Source of the DNA: a virus
Virus record (IMG/VR): IMGVR_UViG_3300032278_000031
Location: 1-39,702 of that record
Reading direction: 5' to 3' (one strand)
Length of the DNA: 39,702 nucleotides
Shown here piece by piece: positions 5,250-13,185 of this stretch; the stretch's first letter is position 1; each line of letters begins with the position of its first letter. Below the pieces are notes generated by a model. That model was not told where the DNA came from. It saw nothing but the letters and a program-made list of their open reading frames with translations, and did not search any database. A program made the position numbers and the translations under genes.

Positions 5250-7625
5250 TTATATAGTTTGGACTAGGTTATTAGCCATCGACCAATGCAGAGACTCATC
5301 TCTTATTTGTGGTTTGATAATGTTATTTTGATTAGAGCTAGAAATGATATTACTAGTAACTATGTTATTTTGATTTAAAGATGATTGATCAGCAGTTCTT
5401 GTATCTTTTAATTGTTGATTTTGATCTGATGTATTATATATTCCTTCTCGTTCAGTACTAGCTACATTCAATGATTCAGTTTTAGCTATGGCTAGATCTA
5501 TTAGTTTTCCTGCGAATGGTATCGCACTTAGAGCAGCCATGGATAGTACTACGCCACCAAGAGCTTTAGCATCTTTGGCGAATCCTTTGACAGATTTACC
5601 TAATATTAAAAATCCATCTGCTAGGTTTCTTATCTTTTCAGGTTCATGGTCTAGTAGTTTTGATAATCCTAACGCAGCTGCACCTAAAGCTAATAAAGAT
5701 GGTATCGCAATTGCACTAGTAATACCAAATGCTGCTAGTGAAATGCCTAGTGTGACAAATCCTGCAGCTAAACCTAATAGATTTTGGAATGGTATGTTAG
5801 CTAATTCTACAATAGAAGCAGTGATAGTTTGGATGCCAGTGATTACTAAATTTCCTACAGTAGATACAAAAGTTATCAATCCATTCATTAGTCCTAATAT
5901 TGTATTAGATATTGTTTGGATGATAGGTACAATTACTCGCGCACCAAATTCTACTATTTTACCTAGTACGCCTAATATCGTCTCTGATATTATTTTGATT
6001 ACAGGAACTAATACTTTTGCAAATTCTACTATTTTACCTAATACACCTACTAATAAATCAGCTACTATTTTAATCACTGGGGCCATTATACGAAATGCAA
6101 AAGCTAGTCCAATCATCCCAACAGTTAAAACACCAAGTGCTATGGAAGCGATTGTAAGTGTATAAGGATCTATTTTACCTAAAGCTTTAAATAAGAAAGC
6201 AATACCTTGACCTAAACCTTTCATTAAAGTAATAAATGTACTGGTAATAACTTTAGCTATTTTTTGTACAATACTACCAATACCATCAACAAATGTTTTA
6301 ATGAGATTTAAGGCGGATTTTAGAACTCCGCTTATCCCATCTACAAAAGCTTTGATTGTGTCAAATATTCCTGTTACAATACCTTTTAGCCCACCACCTA
6401 ATCCTTGACCTATTTTTTCTAGGAAGCCAGGACTTTTAACTTCTATTTCTTTATCTTCTTCTGGTATAGATGTGCCTTCTTGAGCAGCAACTAGTTCATC
6501 ATGTCGTTGTTGTTCTTCAGCTGCTTTTTCTTTTTTACCTGCACTTTCTTTTCTTTCTTCTGTGACAAATATATCCTTTATAGCAGATATATCATCTTTT
6601 ATAAAGATTAAGGTATCTCTTATTACTTCCAGATAGGGTGGACTCCCGCGCAGTGCATCATCAATTTTTTCTAATTCTTGGGTTTGGGTTTCTAGTTCAT
6701 ATTCCAATTCTAAGTTTGCTTCTTGTGTATTTTCTGTGAGGGTTTCTAAATCTGTTTTTTCTATTTCTTCTTTTCTGGATTGTTCTATATCTATGTTACC
6801 AAGAGAAAATACTTTTCCAATGCCACCAATTAAATTTTCTGCTAGATTTCCTGATGTACCTAATGATTCTTTTCTTTCAAATTCTTCTTTTTCTGTATCA
6901 CTCATTCCTCTGACTAATGATTGTTTTGCAATTTCTGATTCTATTTTCTTTTGTTTCAGTATTGCAGGGTCGGTAAATATTTCTCGTATACCACTAAACA
7001 TTTTATCATCGCCTAGAGTTTCACTTTTACCAAATAACTTCGATCCTAGATCAATAGTTTTACCAAGGCCAGATTCTTTAAATTTTCCTGATGTTGTTTC
7101 AGCTAAACCTTTAAGGCCACCAGTTAAACTTTCACCTATGTTTCCAAATAAACCTTGAAATACGTTAAGTGGATCAGCTATTCTATTTTCTATTTGCTTT
7201 TGTCTATCTTTTAATAATTTACTTGCTTTTCCAGCTTTATTTTTTTCATCATTTAAATGGTCTATTTCTGTTTTAGATAATTTATTTTTTTCAGTTTGTA
7301 ATTTTTTGTTTATATGTTTTATTTTTTCTTGGGCTTTATGCTCAGCTAGAATTACAGATTTTCGTTCATTTAGTTGATGTTCTGTTGCGTCTGCATTATT
7401 TTTTTCATATTGTCTTACATTATCAGATAGGTTTTGGAGATCACGAGCTTGTTTTCTCTGCCGAAGTAAATTGTTTTTTTCAGATTGGAAGGATTTTTTA
7501 TCAGCTTCAGTTGTGGCATCTTTAATTTTAGCAGTCTTATCTCTGATTTCTTTGCTTAGTGCATCACGTTGAGTTTGTAAAAGTTGTTGCCTTTCTAAAT
7601 GTTTTATTTCTCTATCTGTAGCCAT
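5250..7625 (-). CDS. Tail tape measure protein
   Basis: The 791-residue protein follows the gp26 and gp51-like genes, where the tape measure is expected. Residues 1-160 are highly charged coiled coil (Lys/Glu/Gln/Arg rich). Residues 160-400 are mixed Gly and acidic segments. The C-terminal half carries a string of long hydrophobic helices from about 410 to 730. Within these an approximately 27-residue unit recurs (LLVGVLGKIVEFAKVLVPVI, then TILGVLGKIVEFGARVIVPI, then TILGLMNGLITF). This pattern is typical of phage tape measures, which set tail length, fill the tube and help DNA cross the inner membrane. It plays the role of T4 gp29, but I see no sequence match to that protein. It is the last gene of the minus-strand late operon. 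Confidence 0.82.
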   Translation of the reverse strand: MATDREIKHLERQQLLQTQRDALSKEIRDKTAKIKDATTEADKKSFQSEKNNLLRQRKQARDLQNLSDNVRQYEKNNADATEHQLNERKSVILAEHKAQEKIKHINKKLQTEKNKLSKTEIDHLNDEKNKAGKASKLLKDRQKQIENRIADPLNVFQGLFGNIGESLTGGLKGLAETTSGKFKESGLGKTIDLGSKLFGKSETLGDDKMFSGIREIFTDPAILKQKKIESEIAKQSLVRGMSDTEKEEFERKESLGTSGNLAENLIGGIGKVFSLGNIDIEQSRKEEIEKTDLETLTENTQEANLELEYELETQTQELEKIDDALRGSPPYLEVIRDTLIFIKDDISAIKDIFVTEERKESAGKKEKAAEEQQRHDELVAAQEGTSIPEEDKEIEVKSPGFLEKIGQGLGGGLKGIVTGIFDTIKAFVDGISGVLKSALNLIKTFVDGIGSIVQKIAKVITSTFITLMKGLGQGIAFLFKALGKIDPYTLTIASIALGVLTVGMIGLAFAFRIMAPVIKIVADLLVGVLGKIVEFAKVLVPVIKIISETILGVLGKIVEFGARVIVPIIQTISNTILGLMNGLITFVSTVGNLVITGIQTITASIVELANIPFQNLLGLAAGFVTLGISLAAFGITSAIAIPSLLALGAAALGLSKLLDHEPEKIRNLADGFLILGKSVKGFAKDAKALGGVVLSMAALSAIPFAGKLIDLAIAKTESLNVASTEREGIYNTSDQNQQLKDTRTADQSSLNQNNIVTSNIISSSNQNNIIKPQIRDESLHWSMANNLVQTI

Positions 7626-7629
7626 TTAA

Positions 7630-7824
7630 TTACCTTTTGGATTTTAGTCGTGCATTTTCTTTGCGAATTCTTTCATTTTCCTTTTCTATGTAATCTTTTA
7701 GTAAACCTATATAGATTTCTCTCTCGAACGGCATCATATTTTCTAGTTCACTCAAGCTATATTTATGGTGTTGAATCATGGAAAAATTAGTAACATACAT
7801 ATTACTTAAACTGTCATGACCCAA
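7630..7824 (-). CDS. 51: gp51-like baseplate hub assembly factor / frameshift tail of gp26
   Basis: The 64-codon frame encodes KYSLSELENMMPFEREIYIG followed by a charged helix. The MMPFEREIY core is typical of the short proteins annotated as gp51 in marine T4-type phages; T4 gp51 itself is longer (249 residues). The only frame-extending start is TTG at 7824, two bases after the gp26 stop and without a clear Shine-Dalgarno. Internal ATGs at codons 9 and 16 also lack one. The frame is -1 relative to gp26, and slippery heptamers lie just before the gp26 stop, so it may be made mainly as a gp26-gp51 fusion of about 301 residues, like the lambda GT tail-assembly chaperone. The tape measure gene follows four bases after its stop. 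Confidence 0.65.
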   Translation of the reverse strand: MGHDSLSNMYVTNFSMIQHHKYSLSELENMMPFEREIYIGLLKDYIEKENERIRKENARLKSKR

Positions 7825-7826
7825 CG

Positions 7827-8534
7827 CTATCCGAAAAAATTTTGTAGCCCTTCTACCTTTATTGTATCATCATAATCACAGCTTCTACAATTGTAATCTA
7901 CATTATGTGAAAGTTTGGGCATAGTTTCAAAAAATGATTGAATGTCAGCAAATTGCCCCTGAGTCAATCCTTCAAAAAATTCTTCTTTTTCATCTTTGTT
8001 ATAATCTGCCATGTCATGTGTATCATCACCATTCCAAATAAAACCTACGCAATCTTGAATCATATTCATTGTATCTTCAACGTTCATATCTCCGCTGGGA
8101 TCAATACTTTTTAAAATATTCACTGTAGGGTATTTCATAGAGATACCAATTGTATCTGTTAGATTTATTTCATTGCTGTGATTTTCAGATTTTTCTATCG
8201 TTACTTGTTCTAAATCAATAGACATTTGATTACTAGTATTACAATCTGGACAAGATAATCCTACTACGCTTTCAGCTCCAATTGATTTGGTTCTTAGATT
8301 GAGGAAAATATATTCTAAATCGAAAACAGGAAGATTATCTACATTGATTTCTTCTGATACACAATTTGTAATAATTTGTTTAATACCATTGATCATTTCC
8401 AATTGATCTTCACCTTCCATGGCCATTAAAAGTATTTTTTCTTCTTTTACTAGGAACGGCCTGTAAGATATTTCTCTGTTATTGGATGGTAGTGTGAGTT
8501 GGTAAATAGGCACATCAAGTTTTGGTAAAGCCAT
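7827..8534 (-). CDS. 26: gp26 baseplate hub assembly protein
   Basis: The 235-residue protein has the conserved pattern of T4 gp26 and relatives (T4 baseplate family): SYRPFLVKEEKILLMAMEGE near residues 24-43, then II.NC, LPVFDLEYIFLNLRTKSIG (residues 68-86) and a CPDC pair, with a second Cys pair (CRSCD) near the C-terminus that may bind zinc. T4 gp26 (208 residues) is needed to assemble the central baseplate hub. The ribosome-binding site AGGAG lies before ATG 8534. It sits directly upstream of the gp51-like frame and the tape measure, the position of tail-assembly chaperones in other phages. Confidence 0.85.
   Translation of the reverse strand: MALPKLDVPIYQLTLPSNNREISYRPFLVKEEKILLMAMEGEDQLEMINGIKQIITNCVSEEINVDNLPVFDLEYIFLNLRTKSIGAESVVGLSCPDCNTSNQMSIDLEQVTIEKSENHSNEINLTDTIGISMKYPTVNILKSIDPSGDMNVEDTMNMIQDCVGFIWNGDDTHDMADYNKDEKEEFFEGLTQGQFADIQSFFETMPKLSHNVDYNCRSCDYDDTIKVEGLQNFFG
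7833..7842 (-). promoter_or_regulatory. Candidate -1 ribosomal frameshift site
   Basis: On the minus strand the gp26 codons CAA AAT TTT TTC GGA TAG contain two overlapping X-XXY-YYZ heptamers in the correct phase: A-AAT-TTT (7842-7836) and T-TTT-TTC (7839-7833). One sense codon separates them from the stop. After a -1 slip the reading continues Arg-Ile-Ala into the gp51-like frame with no stop. I did not identify a clear downstream pseudoknot. Confidence 0.55.
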
Positions 8535-8546
8535 ATTAAAAATCTC

Positions 8547-9185
8547 CTATGTTGATATTGGTGCGTTGCCGGGTATAACTTCTTCTTTGTCGTTGTACAT
8601 CATTACCCATCGACTATAATTGAATTCAATGTTAAGTTTTAAAATATCATTTCCTTCGTAACTGAGTTCTTGACTCGGCATAGTGATAGGAAATGCTTCT
8701 ATTAATTTTATTCTATAAGTTATATCATCATGCATATTATATTTTGTAACTATCATATCTGTTACATAATTTGCTCTAAATTGATATAATGGAAAATTAC
8801 TATCATTTATTGGGTGTATATAGAGAAACCAATTATTAAAAAATATTCTTTCTTGCATATTTTCACTGCAGTTAAAAGTTAATTCAAAATTCTCAAAGGT
8901 GGCTTCAAAAGGATATACATAATCTGGGCCAATATCAGGAATAGATCCAGTTTCAAAACCCATTCCTGGCAGGGAAGCAGTGTCGCACATTATACTGAGG
9001 GCTTCTGGATTAAAGAAATTTGAAGGTTTCTTTTCAATAGGCATTAAACCTGGCGGAGTATTGATCAATACTTGGTATCTGTTGCCCATTGCTGGGCCAC
9101 CTTGTGATTTTAAATAACTTCTTATTGTTGAAATGCTACTTCGCTTACTTTGCACGTAAAGATCTCCTTGAATCGTTCCACACAT
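8547..9185 (-). CDS. 54: gp54-like tail-tube initiator (tube-fold protein)
   Basis: The 212-residue protein has the contractile-tail tube fold signature: NRYQVLI strand near residue 35, CDTASLPGMGFETG (about 68-81), the FEATFENFELTFNC strands, a RIFFNNW segment, then FPITMPSQELSYEGNDILKL and EFNYSRW near the end. The C-terminal stretch resembles the end of T4 gp54 (APELSYDGDN...FDVTFAYRV). gp54 sits on the baseplate and starts tube polymerisation. The ATG at 9185 overlaps the upstream gene by 41 bases after a weak AGAAAG. A later in-frame ATG (residue 33) would cut into conserved sequence, so the long form is preferred. It could also be annotated simply as a tail-tube paralogue. Confidence 0.72.
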   Translation of the reverse strand: MCGTIQGDLYVQSKRSSISTIRSYLKSQGGPAMGNRYQVLINTPPGLMPIEKKPSNFFNPEALSIMCDTASLPGMGFETGSIPDIGPDYVYPFEATFENFELTFNCSENMQERIFFNNWFLYIHPINDSNFPLYQFRANYVTDMIVTKYNMHDDITYRIKLIEAFPITMPSQELSYEGNDILKLNIEFNYSRWVMMYNDKEEVIPGNAPIST

Positions 9186-9729
9186 CTTGCTTTCTACCCT
9201 TAATGAATTTTTCAGTGGGTAGCATTATAGTTGAGAACCAATCATCGTCATCGACTTTTAGAAATAAACTTTTACATTGAGCGTATAAGTATCTTTTGAA
9301 ACATGGTCTGAAAAACATATATTTAGCAGTTTGTTTTAATATACTGTAGCTAATACTTACTCTGTCCATCAGCTTTATATGTGGACTTATCAATGGCCTT
9401 AGATTATTGATCAACATAGCTCTGTGTTTTGGTTGTATGTAATGTAGATTCAGTGCACTAAATCCATTACTGCTTCTGCCTATAATTATTGCCAATGGAT
9501 ATTTGTCATAATAATCCAATCTCGATTTAGTTTTAGGTTCATAGAAGAACATGTACATATGGCCAATTTTAACTGTTCGATCTAAATCACCTGCTTTTTT
9601 CCTCAGAGTAGCTGGTACACGTACTTTTAATTTTTGTAGTTGTGCTCTAAACCATTTTCTGGCTGATTCGTCAGCTTTGACTCCAGGCTGTTTTTGTGAT
9701 TGAAAAAATCTTGCTACTTCGGCTAACAT
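9145..9729 (-). CDS. Conserved T4-type virion/assembly protein
   Basis: The 194-residue basic protein contains a conserved core, MYMFFYEPKTK, YYDKYPLAIIIGRSSNGFSA and LNLHYIQPKHRAMLINNL (residues 58-110), then ISYSILKQTAKYMFFRPCFK and a Lys/Arg-rich C-terminus. I recognise this as a conserved protein of marine T4-type phages but cannot name it securely. Position next to gp4 makes a DNA-end protector (gp2-type) or hub/tail component possible. It is not gp53, which lies at 11123. The start is notable: no Shine-Dalgarno, and a TATAAATA late promoter ends exactly five bases before the ATG, so the predicted transcript begins with the start codon. Confidence 0.6.
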   Translation of the reverse strand: MLAEVARFFQSQKQPGVKADESARKWFRAQLQKLKVRVPATLRKKAGDLDRTVKIGHMYMFFYEPKTKSRLDYYDKYPLAIIIGRSSNGFSALNLHYIQPKHRAMLINNLRPLISPHIKLMDRVSISYSILKQTAKYMFFRPCFKRYLYAQCKSLFLKVDDDDWFSTIMLPTEKFIKGRKQDVWNDSRRSLRAK

Positions 9730-9733
9730 AAAA

Positions 9734-10171
9734 TTATTTATAAAGATGATCTTCGGTTAGTATTTGAAATATCCATTTTCTTTTCTGGCAGTACTTTTTA
9801 GCTGCTTCCCATTTTGAATGATTGGTGACATAGGTTTTTGATTCAGTTAAATATCTTTTTGATCTTTTCTTCTTTGGTTTTTTAGGCGGAACAGTTTGTT
9901 TCTTTGGTTTTATTTCTATAATTTTCTTAGATATAGTTCCATCTTTATTTAGACTTTTTATAAAGAAGTCGGGAAAATATCTTCTGTATTTTTTGTCAAC
10001 TGGTGAATAATAAGGTATAATTATTTCTTCACTTGACCATTCTAGTATAGATGGATTACTATCACAGTATTTCATAAAGCTTCTTTCCCATAGAGATCTA
10101 TACACAATTTTTTTAGGATTGCCTTTGTATTTATTTCTATTTTTGGGAATGAATTTACCTGAATACGCCAT
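9734..10171 (-). CDS. 4: gp4 head completion protein
   Basis: The 145-residue basic protein is a close homologue of T4 gp4 (150 residues): MAYSGKFIPKNRNKYKGNP, KIVYRSLWERSFMKYCD, SEEIIIPYYSPVDKKYRRYF, PDFFIKS, IIEIKPKKQTVPPKKP and KWEAAKKYC all follow the T4 order. The fold has nuclease-like features (PDF...EIKPK resembles a PD-(D/E)XK core). In T4 it completes packaged heads before tail joining. MAYSGKF marks the true N-terminus, so ATG 10171 is secure. There is no Shine-Dalgarno, and a late promoter box ends five bases upstream, so the mRNA is predicted to be leaderless. It is the first gene of the minus-strand late operon. Confidence 0.93.
   Translation of the reverse strand: MAYSGKFIPKNRNKYKGNPKKIVYRSLWERSFMKYCDSNPSILEWSSEEIIIPYYSPVDKKYRRYFPDFFIKSLNKDGTISKKIIEIKPKKQTVPPKKPKKKRSKRYLTESKTYVTNHSKWEAAKKYCQKRKWIFQILTEDHLYK
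9735..9742 (-). promoter_or_regulatory. T4-type late promoter abutting an ATG
   Basis: The minus strand reads TATAAATA, then ATTTT, then ATG (9729). T4 late transcription starts six bases after the last base of this box, which would be the A of the ATG. The box overlaps the gp4 stop codon. Low complexity of AT-rich DNA is the main alternative. Confidence 0.6.
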
Positions 10172-10176
10172 ATATA

Positions 10177-10184
10177 TATTTATA
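10177..10184 (-). promoter_or_regulatory. T4-type late promoter, leftward (gp4 operon)
   Basis: The minus strand reads TATAAATA, then TATAT, then ATG of gp4. The box matches the T4 late consensus at all eight positions. The predicted start point is the A of the gp4 ATG. It overlaps the rightward box by four bases. Confidence 0.8.
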
Positions 10185-10188
10185 AATA
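10181..10188 (+). promoter_or_regulatory. T4-type late promoter, rightward (gp48 baseplate operon)
   Basis: TATAAATA on the + strand is 25 bases before the gp48 ATG (10214), leaving a normal leader with AGGAGG. With the leftward box it forms the perfect palindrome TATTTATAAATA at 10177-10188, so one 12-bp site serves both late operons. Confidence 0.88.
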
Positions 10189-10213
10189 CAGATAGATTGT
10201 ATAGGAGGATTTT

Positions 10214-11122
10214 ATGGGAGATTTAAAATGGCCAGATGCAGTAAATGATTGTATGAAATATACACCATTTCCTCATGGTGGTGGGCCCGCGGGTGCAGGT
10301 AGTATTTATATACAAATGCCAAATGAAATTCCTGGCGATAGCCGTGGTTATGATTGGAGTCAAGGCGAAGATGCAATTTCTGCAACTGGTATGAGTTTGT
10401 CTGATTTAACAGGCGGAGCAATGGGTGCAGCAAATAAAATTGGTGGGTATGCAATAAAAAGAGGTCTTGCGGGAGTAGGTGATAAGGTTGCAGAAACTCT
10501 TGGTGGAATTTCTGAGAAAACAACTGGTATAGATAAAGAAGAATTAACAAAAGCTGTTAATAGACGCAGGGGAAGAGCAAAAAATACTCACGAAGAATGG
10601 TTTTTTAATGATGTTGAATTTCGTGCTTTTGAATTTTCTCATGAGTTATTGGCACATGATGAACAAGAAACCAATGATATAAAACATATTGTAGAAGCTT
10701 TGCAAATATTTGCATCTCCAGGCTTATCAACAAATGGTTTGGAATTTTCTCATTTTACATATCCTGCTGAATGGGAAGTTAGTTTTCAAACAGCGATGCC
10801 AGCAGATTCAAGGAATGATAGACCTTGGCTTAAAGAAAATGATTATTTGCCCAAGCTTGGACGTTGTGTTCTGAAGGATGTGAACGTGGAATATTTTGGA
10901 GAAGGATATGCCCTTTTTGTAAATAAAGCACCAATAATGGTAAAGATATCTTTATCTTTCCAAGAAATACATAAAATTACTAGCACTTCATTCTCAGCTG
11001 AAAAAGGTGCACCAGCTACGGTCACTGGTACTTTAGGTCAAGCTAAAACTGCTCTGAAATCGTTACCTGATGTTAATTCGATTGGAGCTTCAGTTGCTGA
11101 TTGGGCCACAAAGGGGTTGTAA
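10214..11122 (+). CDS. 48: gp48 baseplate tail-tube cap
   Basis: The 302-residue protein is shorter than T4 gp48 (364 residues). Its N-terminal 130 residues are Gly/Ala-rich and poorly structured; the C-terminal half has the tube-related fold. HEEWFFNDVEFRAFEFSHEL corresponds to T4 NRTKVFTWDLTPRSTEDL, and LGRCVLKDVNVEY followed by APIMVKISLSFQEIHKITST matches the T4 end (FGPCQIQSIRFD...FTLEITMREIITLNR). gp48 caps the hub and joins the baseplate to the tube through gp54. A strong AGGAGG sits six bases before ATG 10214, directly after the late promoter. It opens the rightward baseplate operon. Confidence 0.85.
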   Translation: MGDLKWPDAVNDCMKYTPFPHGGGPAGAGSIYIQMPNEIPGDSRGYDWSQGEDAISATGMSLSDLTGGAMGAANKIGGYAIKRGLAGVGDKVAETLGGISEKTTGIDKEELTKAVNRRRGRAKNTHEEWFFNDVEFRAFEFSHELLAHDEQETNDIKHIVEALQIFASPGLSTNGLEFSHFTYPAEWEVSFQTAMPADSRNDRPWLKENDYLPKLGRCVLKDVNVEYFGEGYALFVNKAPIMVKISLSFQEIHKITSTSFSAEKGAPATVTGTLGQAKTALKSLPDVNSIGASVADWATKGL

Positions 11123-11917
11123 ATGCCATCTAAATATTTTGCAGAATTTCCTAAAATAAATGTTAGTAATAGGGATGGGATACTTAAAGAAGCTACTGAT
11201 ATTTTTAGGCGGGTTAGAGTCAGAGAAGATTTTAAAGAATTAGTATCTGCTTATTATACTAGAGATTTAACTAATGCAGAAAGGCCAGAATTGCTGGCAT
11301 ATCAAGAGTATGGAGTTTCTACTTTACATTGGCCATTGATGTTAGTTAATGATATTATAAATCCGTATCATGAATGGGTTATGATTGATAAAGTATTGGA
11401 GAATTTTGTAGCTACTAAATATCCAGATAAGTATTTAGTTTTGGCAGATGCTCATTTTAATAGCGCTACTAAATTGTTTTTGCCTAAGGAAACTATAACA
11501 GGTGGTACATCTAATGCAACAGGTACAATAGTCAATTTTGATACAACTAATAATCAAATAATATACAAATCAGTTAGTGGAACTTTTGAAGACGCTGAAA
11601 TTATTACTGGTGGTACATCTGCTATAACAGGTACAATTAATGGAACGCCTGGCTTAGAGGTTGACGCAATACATCATTGGGAAATACAAAGGGATTTGAG
11701 CGATGGTACAACTGAAAGATTAGTTGTGGCTAAAGGTGAAACTAGGGATTTACCAAATCCGATAAATAATAATGTAATAGAAACATATACTGCGGTCAAA
11801 GTAGGCAATTATGAATATGAATCTAATAGGAATGATGAAAATAGGAAAGTTAAATTATTAGATGCTTCATATCTTAATGAGTTTGAAAGAGATTTTAAAG
11901 AAAAAATTAAAATATGA
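11123..11917 (+). CDS. 53: gp53 baseplate wedge protein with inserted repeat module
   Basis: Residues 45-90 (LAYQEYGVSTLHWPLMLVND, then NPYHEWVMIDKVLENFVATK) match the LysM-like core of T4 gp53 (ANAIYGNPQLYWVLLMCNDNYDPYYGW), which binds gp6 and gp25 in the wedge. T4 gp53 has 196 residues and this one 264. The extra length is a Gly/Thr-rich insertion at about 120-175 with two copies of an (E)TITGGTS.ATGTI beta unit, also found in other baseplate genes here. The ribosome-binding site AAGGGG precedes ATG 11123, immediately after the gp48 stop. It ends with ATGA overlap into the hub gene. Confidence 0.87.
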   Translation: MPSKYFAEFPKINVSNRDGILKEATDIFRRVRVREDFKELVSAYYTRDLTNAERPELLAYQEYGVSTLHWPLMLVNDIINPYHEWVMIDKVLENFVATKYPDKYLVLADAHFNSATKLFLPKETITGGTSNATGTIVNFDTTNNQIIYKSVSGTFEDAEIITGGTSAITGTINGTPGLEVDAIHHWEIQRDLSDGTTERLVVAKGETRDLPNPINNNVIETYTAVKVGNYEYESNRNDENRKVKLLDASYLNEFERDFKEKIKI

Positions 11918-13185
11918 AACAAGAACGTTCACCTGGCCAATATAAATTAGAATCAGTTAGTCTATATTCTTCTATTAGGGATGATTATCTTGAAATTGTG
12001 GATATTGTTGGTGAATTAAATATTTATGAAGATATGTTTAAAAATGCAATTTCTGGTAATATGATCATAGAAGATGAATGGAGTATTATGAGCAAATTTC
12101 CTCTTGTTGGTCATGAAGATGTGATTATATTATTAGATACTCCATCATCTGATGATGAAATGAAATTGGTTTTTCAAATTTATAAACTCAGTGATTATGC
12201 TAGAAAATCTGATCAAGCTTCTGTTTATACTTTAAATTTGATTTCAAAGGAGTATATGTTAAATCAAGGTTTGACAATTAGTAAATCATATCCTCAATCT
12301 ATAATTTCTGATATAGTTAAAAGAGTATATGATGAACTTTATTTACATAATTCTTATATAAAGCCTAAAGAGATTGAAATTGAAAATACTAGATCAATAC
12401 AAGATATATGGATACCCAATTGGAAACCATTTGATGCTATTAATTGGTTAGCATCTAAGAGTGTATCTGAAGGGAAATTTGGATCTAATTTCTTTTTCTA
12501 TGAAAATAGAGATGGTTATCATTTTAAATCGGTTGAAGAATTGGCTAGTGTCAATGAACCTGCAGAAATATATAGGCATGCACCGAAGAATTATCCACAT
12601 CCTGAAAAGGAGATGTTGCCCAAAGAGGATCAGCACAAAACAGTTGAAGAATATAATATAGAATTCACCTATGATGTTTTATCTAATTTGCGAATGGGTA
12701 TGTATTCTAGTAGAGTAATCTATCATGATATGATTAGCAGATTATATGCAATTAACGATTATAATTATACAGAAGAATGGAATAATCATAAGCATATTGG
12801 CAATTCAATGATGTTGAGTCCAACTGAAGAAAGAAATAAATTTCAAGAAAAAAAATTAAGCTATCAGAAAATTATTCCTATCTCAAATGAAGCACAAGGA
12901 TTAGATAATAATGTGCAAGATAGACTTTCACAATTACAACAATTGCAATCTTTTAGAATGAATATTACGATTATAGGAGATGTCAGTAGAAGAATTGGTG
13001 ATATTATTGAAATGGAAATCGAATCACCAGAAGTAAAGGTAGATGGGAAATATAAATCAGATCCATTTTATTCTGGTAGGTATCTTATAACAGGATTGCG
13101 GCATATAATTAATACTATTGGGCATACTACTTTAATAGAAATGGTAAAGGATTCATATTTCGATGTAGGATTATTAGAGGAATAA
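11914..13185 (+). CDS. 27: gp27-like baseplate hub protein
   Basis: The 423-residue protein has the pattern of hub subunits of contractile tails: IVGELNIYEDMFKNAISGNM near residues 33-52, then FPLVGHEDVIILLD, FQIYKLSDY and LNLISKEYMLNQ (about 105-125), followed by SDIVKRVYDEL. Similar strings occur in marine T4-type hub proteins, equivalent to T4 gp27 (391 residues), which forms the trimeric ring bound by gp5. The C-terminal domain ends with a strand-rich region, YSGRYLITGLRHIINTIGHT. The start overlaps the gp53 stop by ATGA with no Shine-Dalgarno, so translation is probably coupled. It is followed by gp5, its partner. Confidence 0.78.
   Translation: MKQERSPGQYKLESVSLYSSIRDDYLEIVDIVGELNIYEDMFKNAISGNMIIEDEWSIMSKFPLVGHEDVIILLDTPSSDDEMKLVFQIYKLSDYARKSDQASVYTLNLISKEYMLNQGLTISKSYPQSIISDIVKRVYDELYLHNSYIKPKEIEIENTRSIQDIWIPNWKPFDAINWLASKSVSEGKFGSNFFFYENRDGYHFKSVEELASVNEPAEIYRHAPKNYPHPEKEMLPKEDQHKTVEEYNIEFTYDVLSNLRMGMYSSRVIYHDMISRLYAINDYNYTEEWNNHKHIGNSMMLSPTEERNKFQEKKLSYQKIIPISNEAQGLDNNVQDRLSQLQQLQSFRMNITIIGDVSRRIGDIIEMEIESPEVKVDGKYKSDPFYSGRYLITGLRHIINTIGHTTLIEMVKDSYFDVGLLEE

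Noticed and set aside
5488-6165. Long + strand open frame opposite the tape measure gene
   Set aside because: It is antisense to a well supported gene, has no recognisable domain and shows composition expected from the reverse of a Leu/Ile/Gly-rich coding strand.
9145-9729. Calling the 194-residue protein gp53 because it follows gp4 as in T4
   Set aside because: The gp53 LysM-like core is clearly in the gene at 11123, and this protein shares no motif with it.
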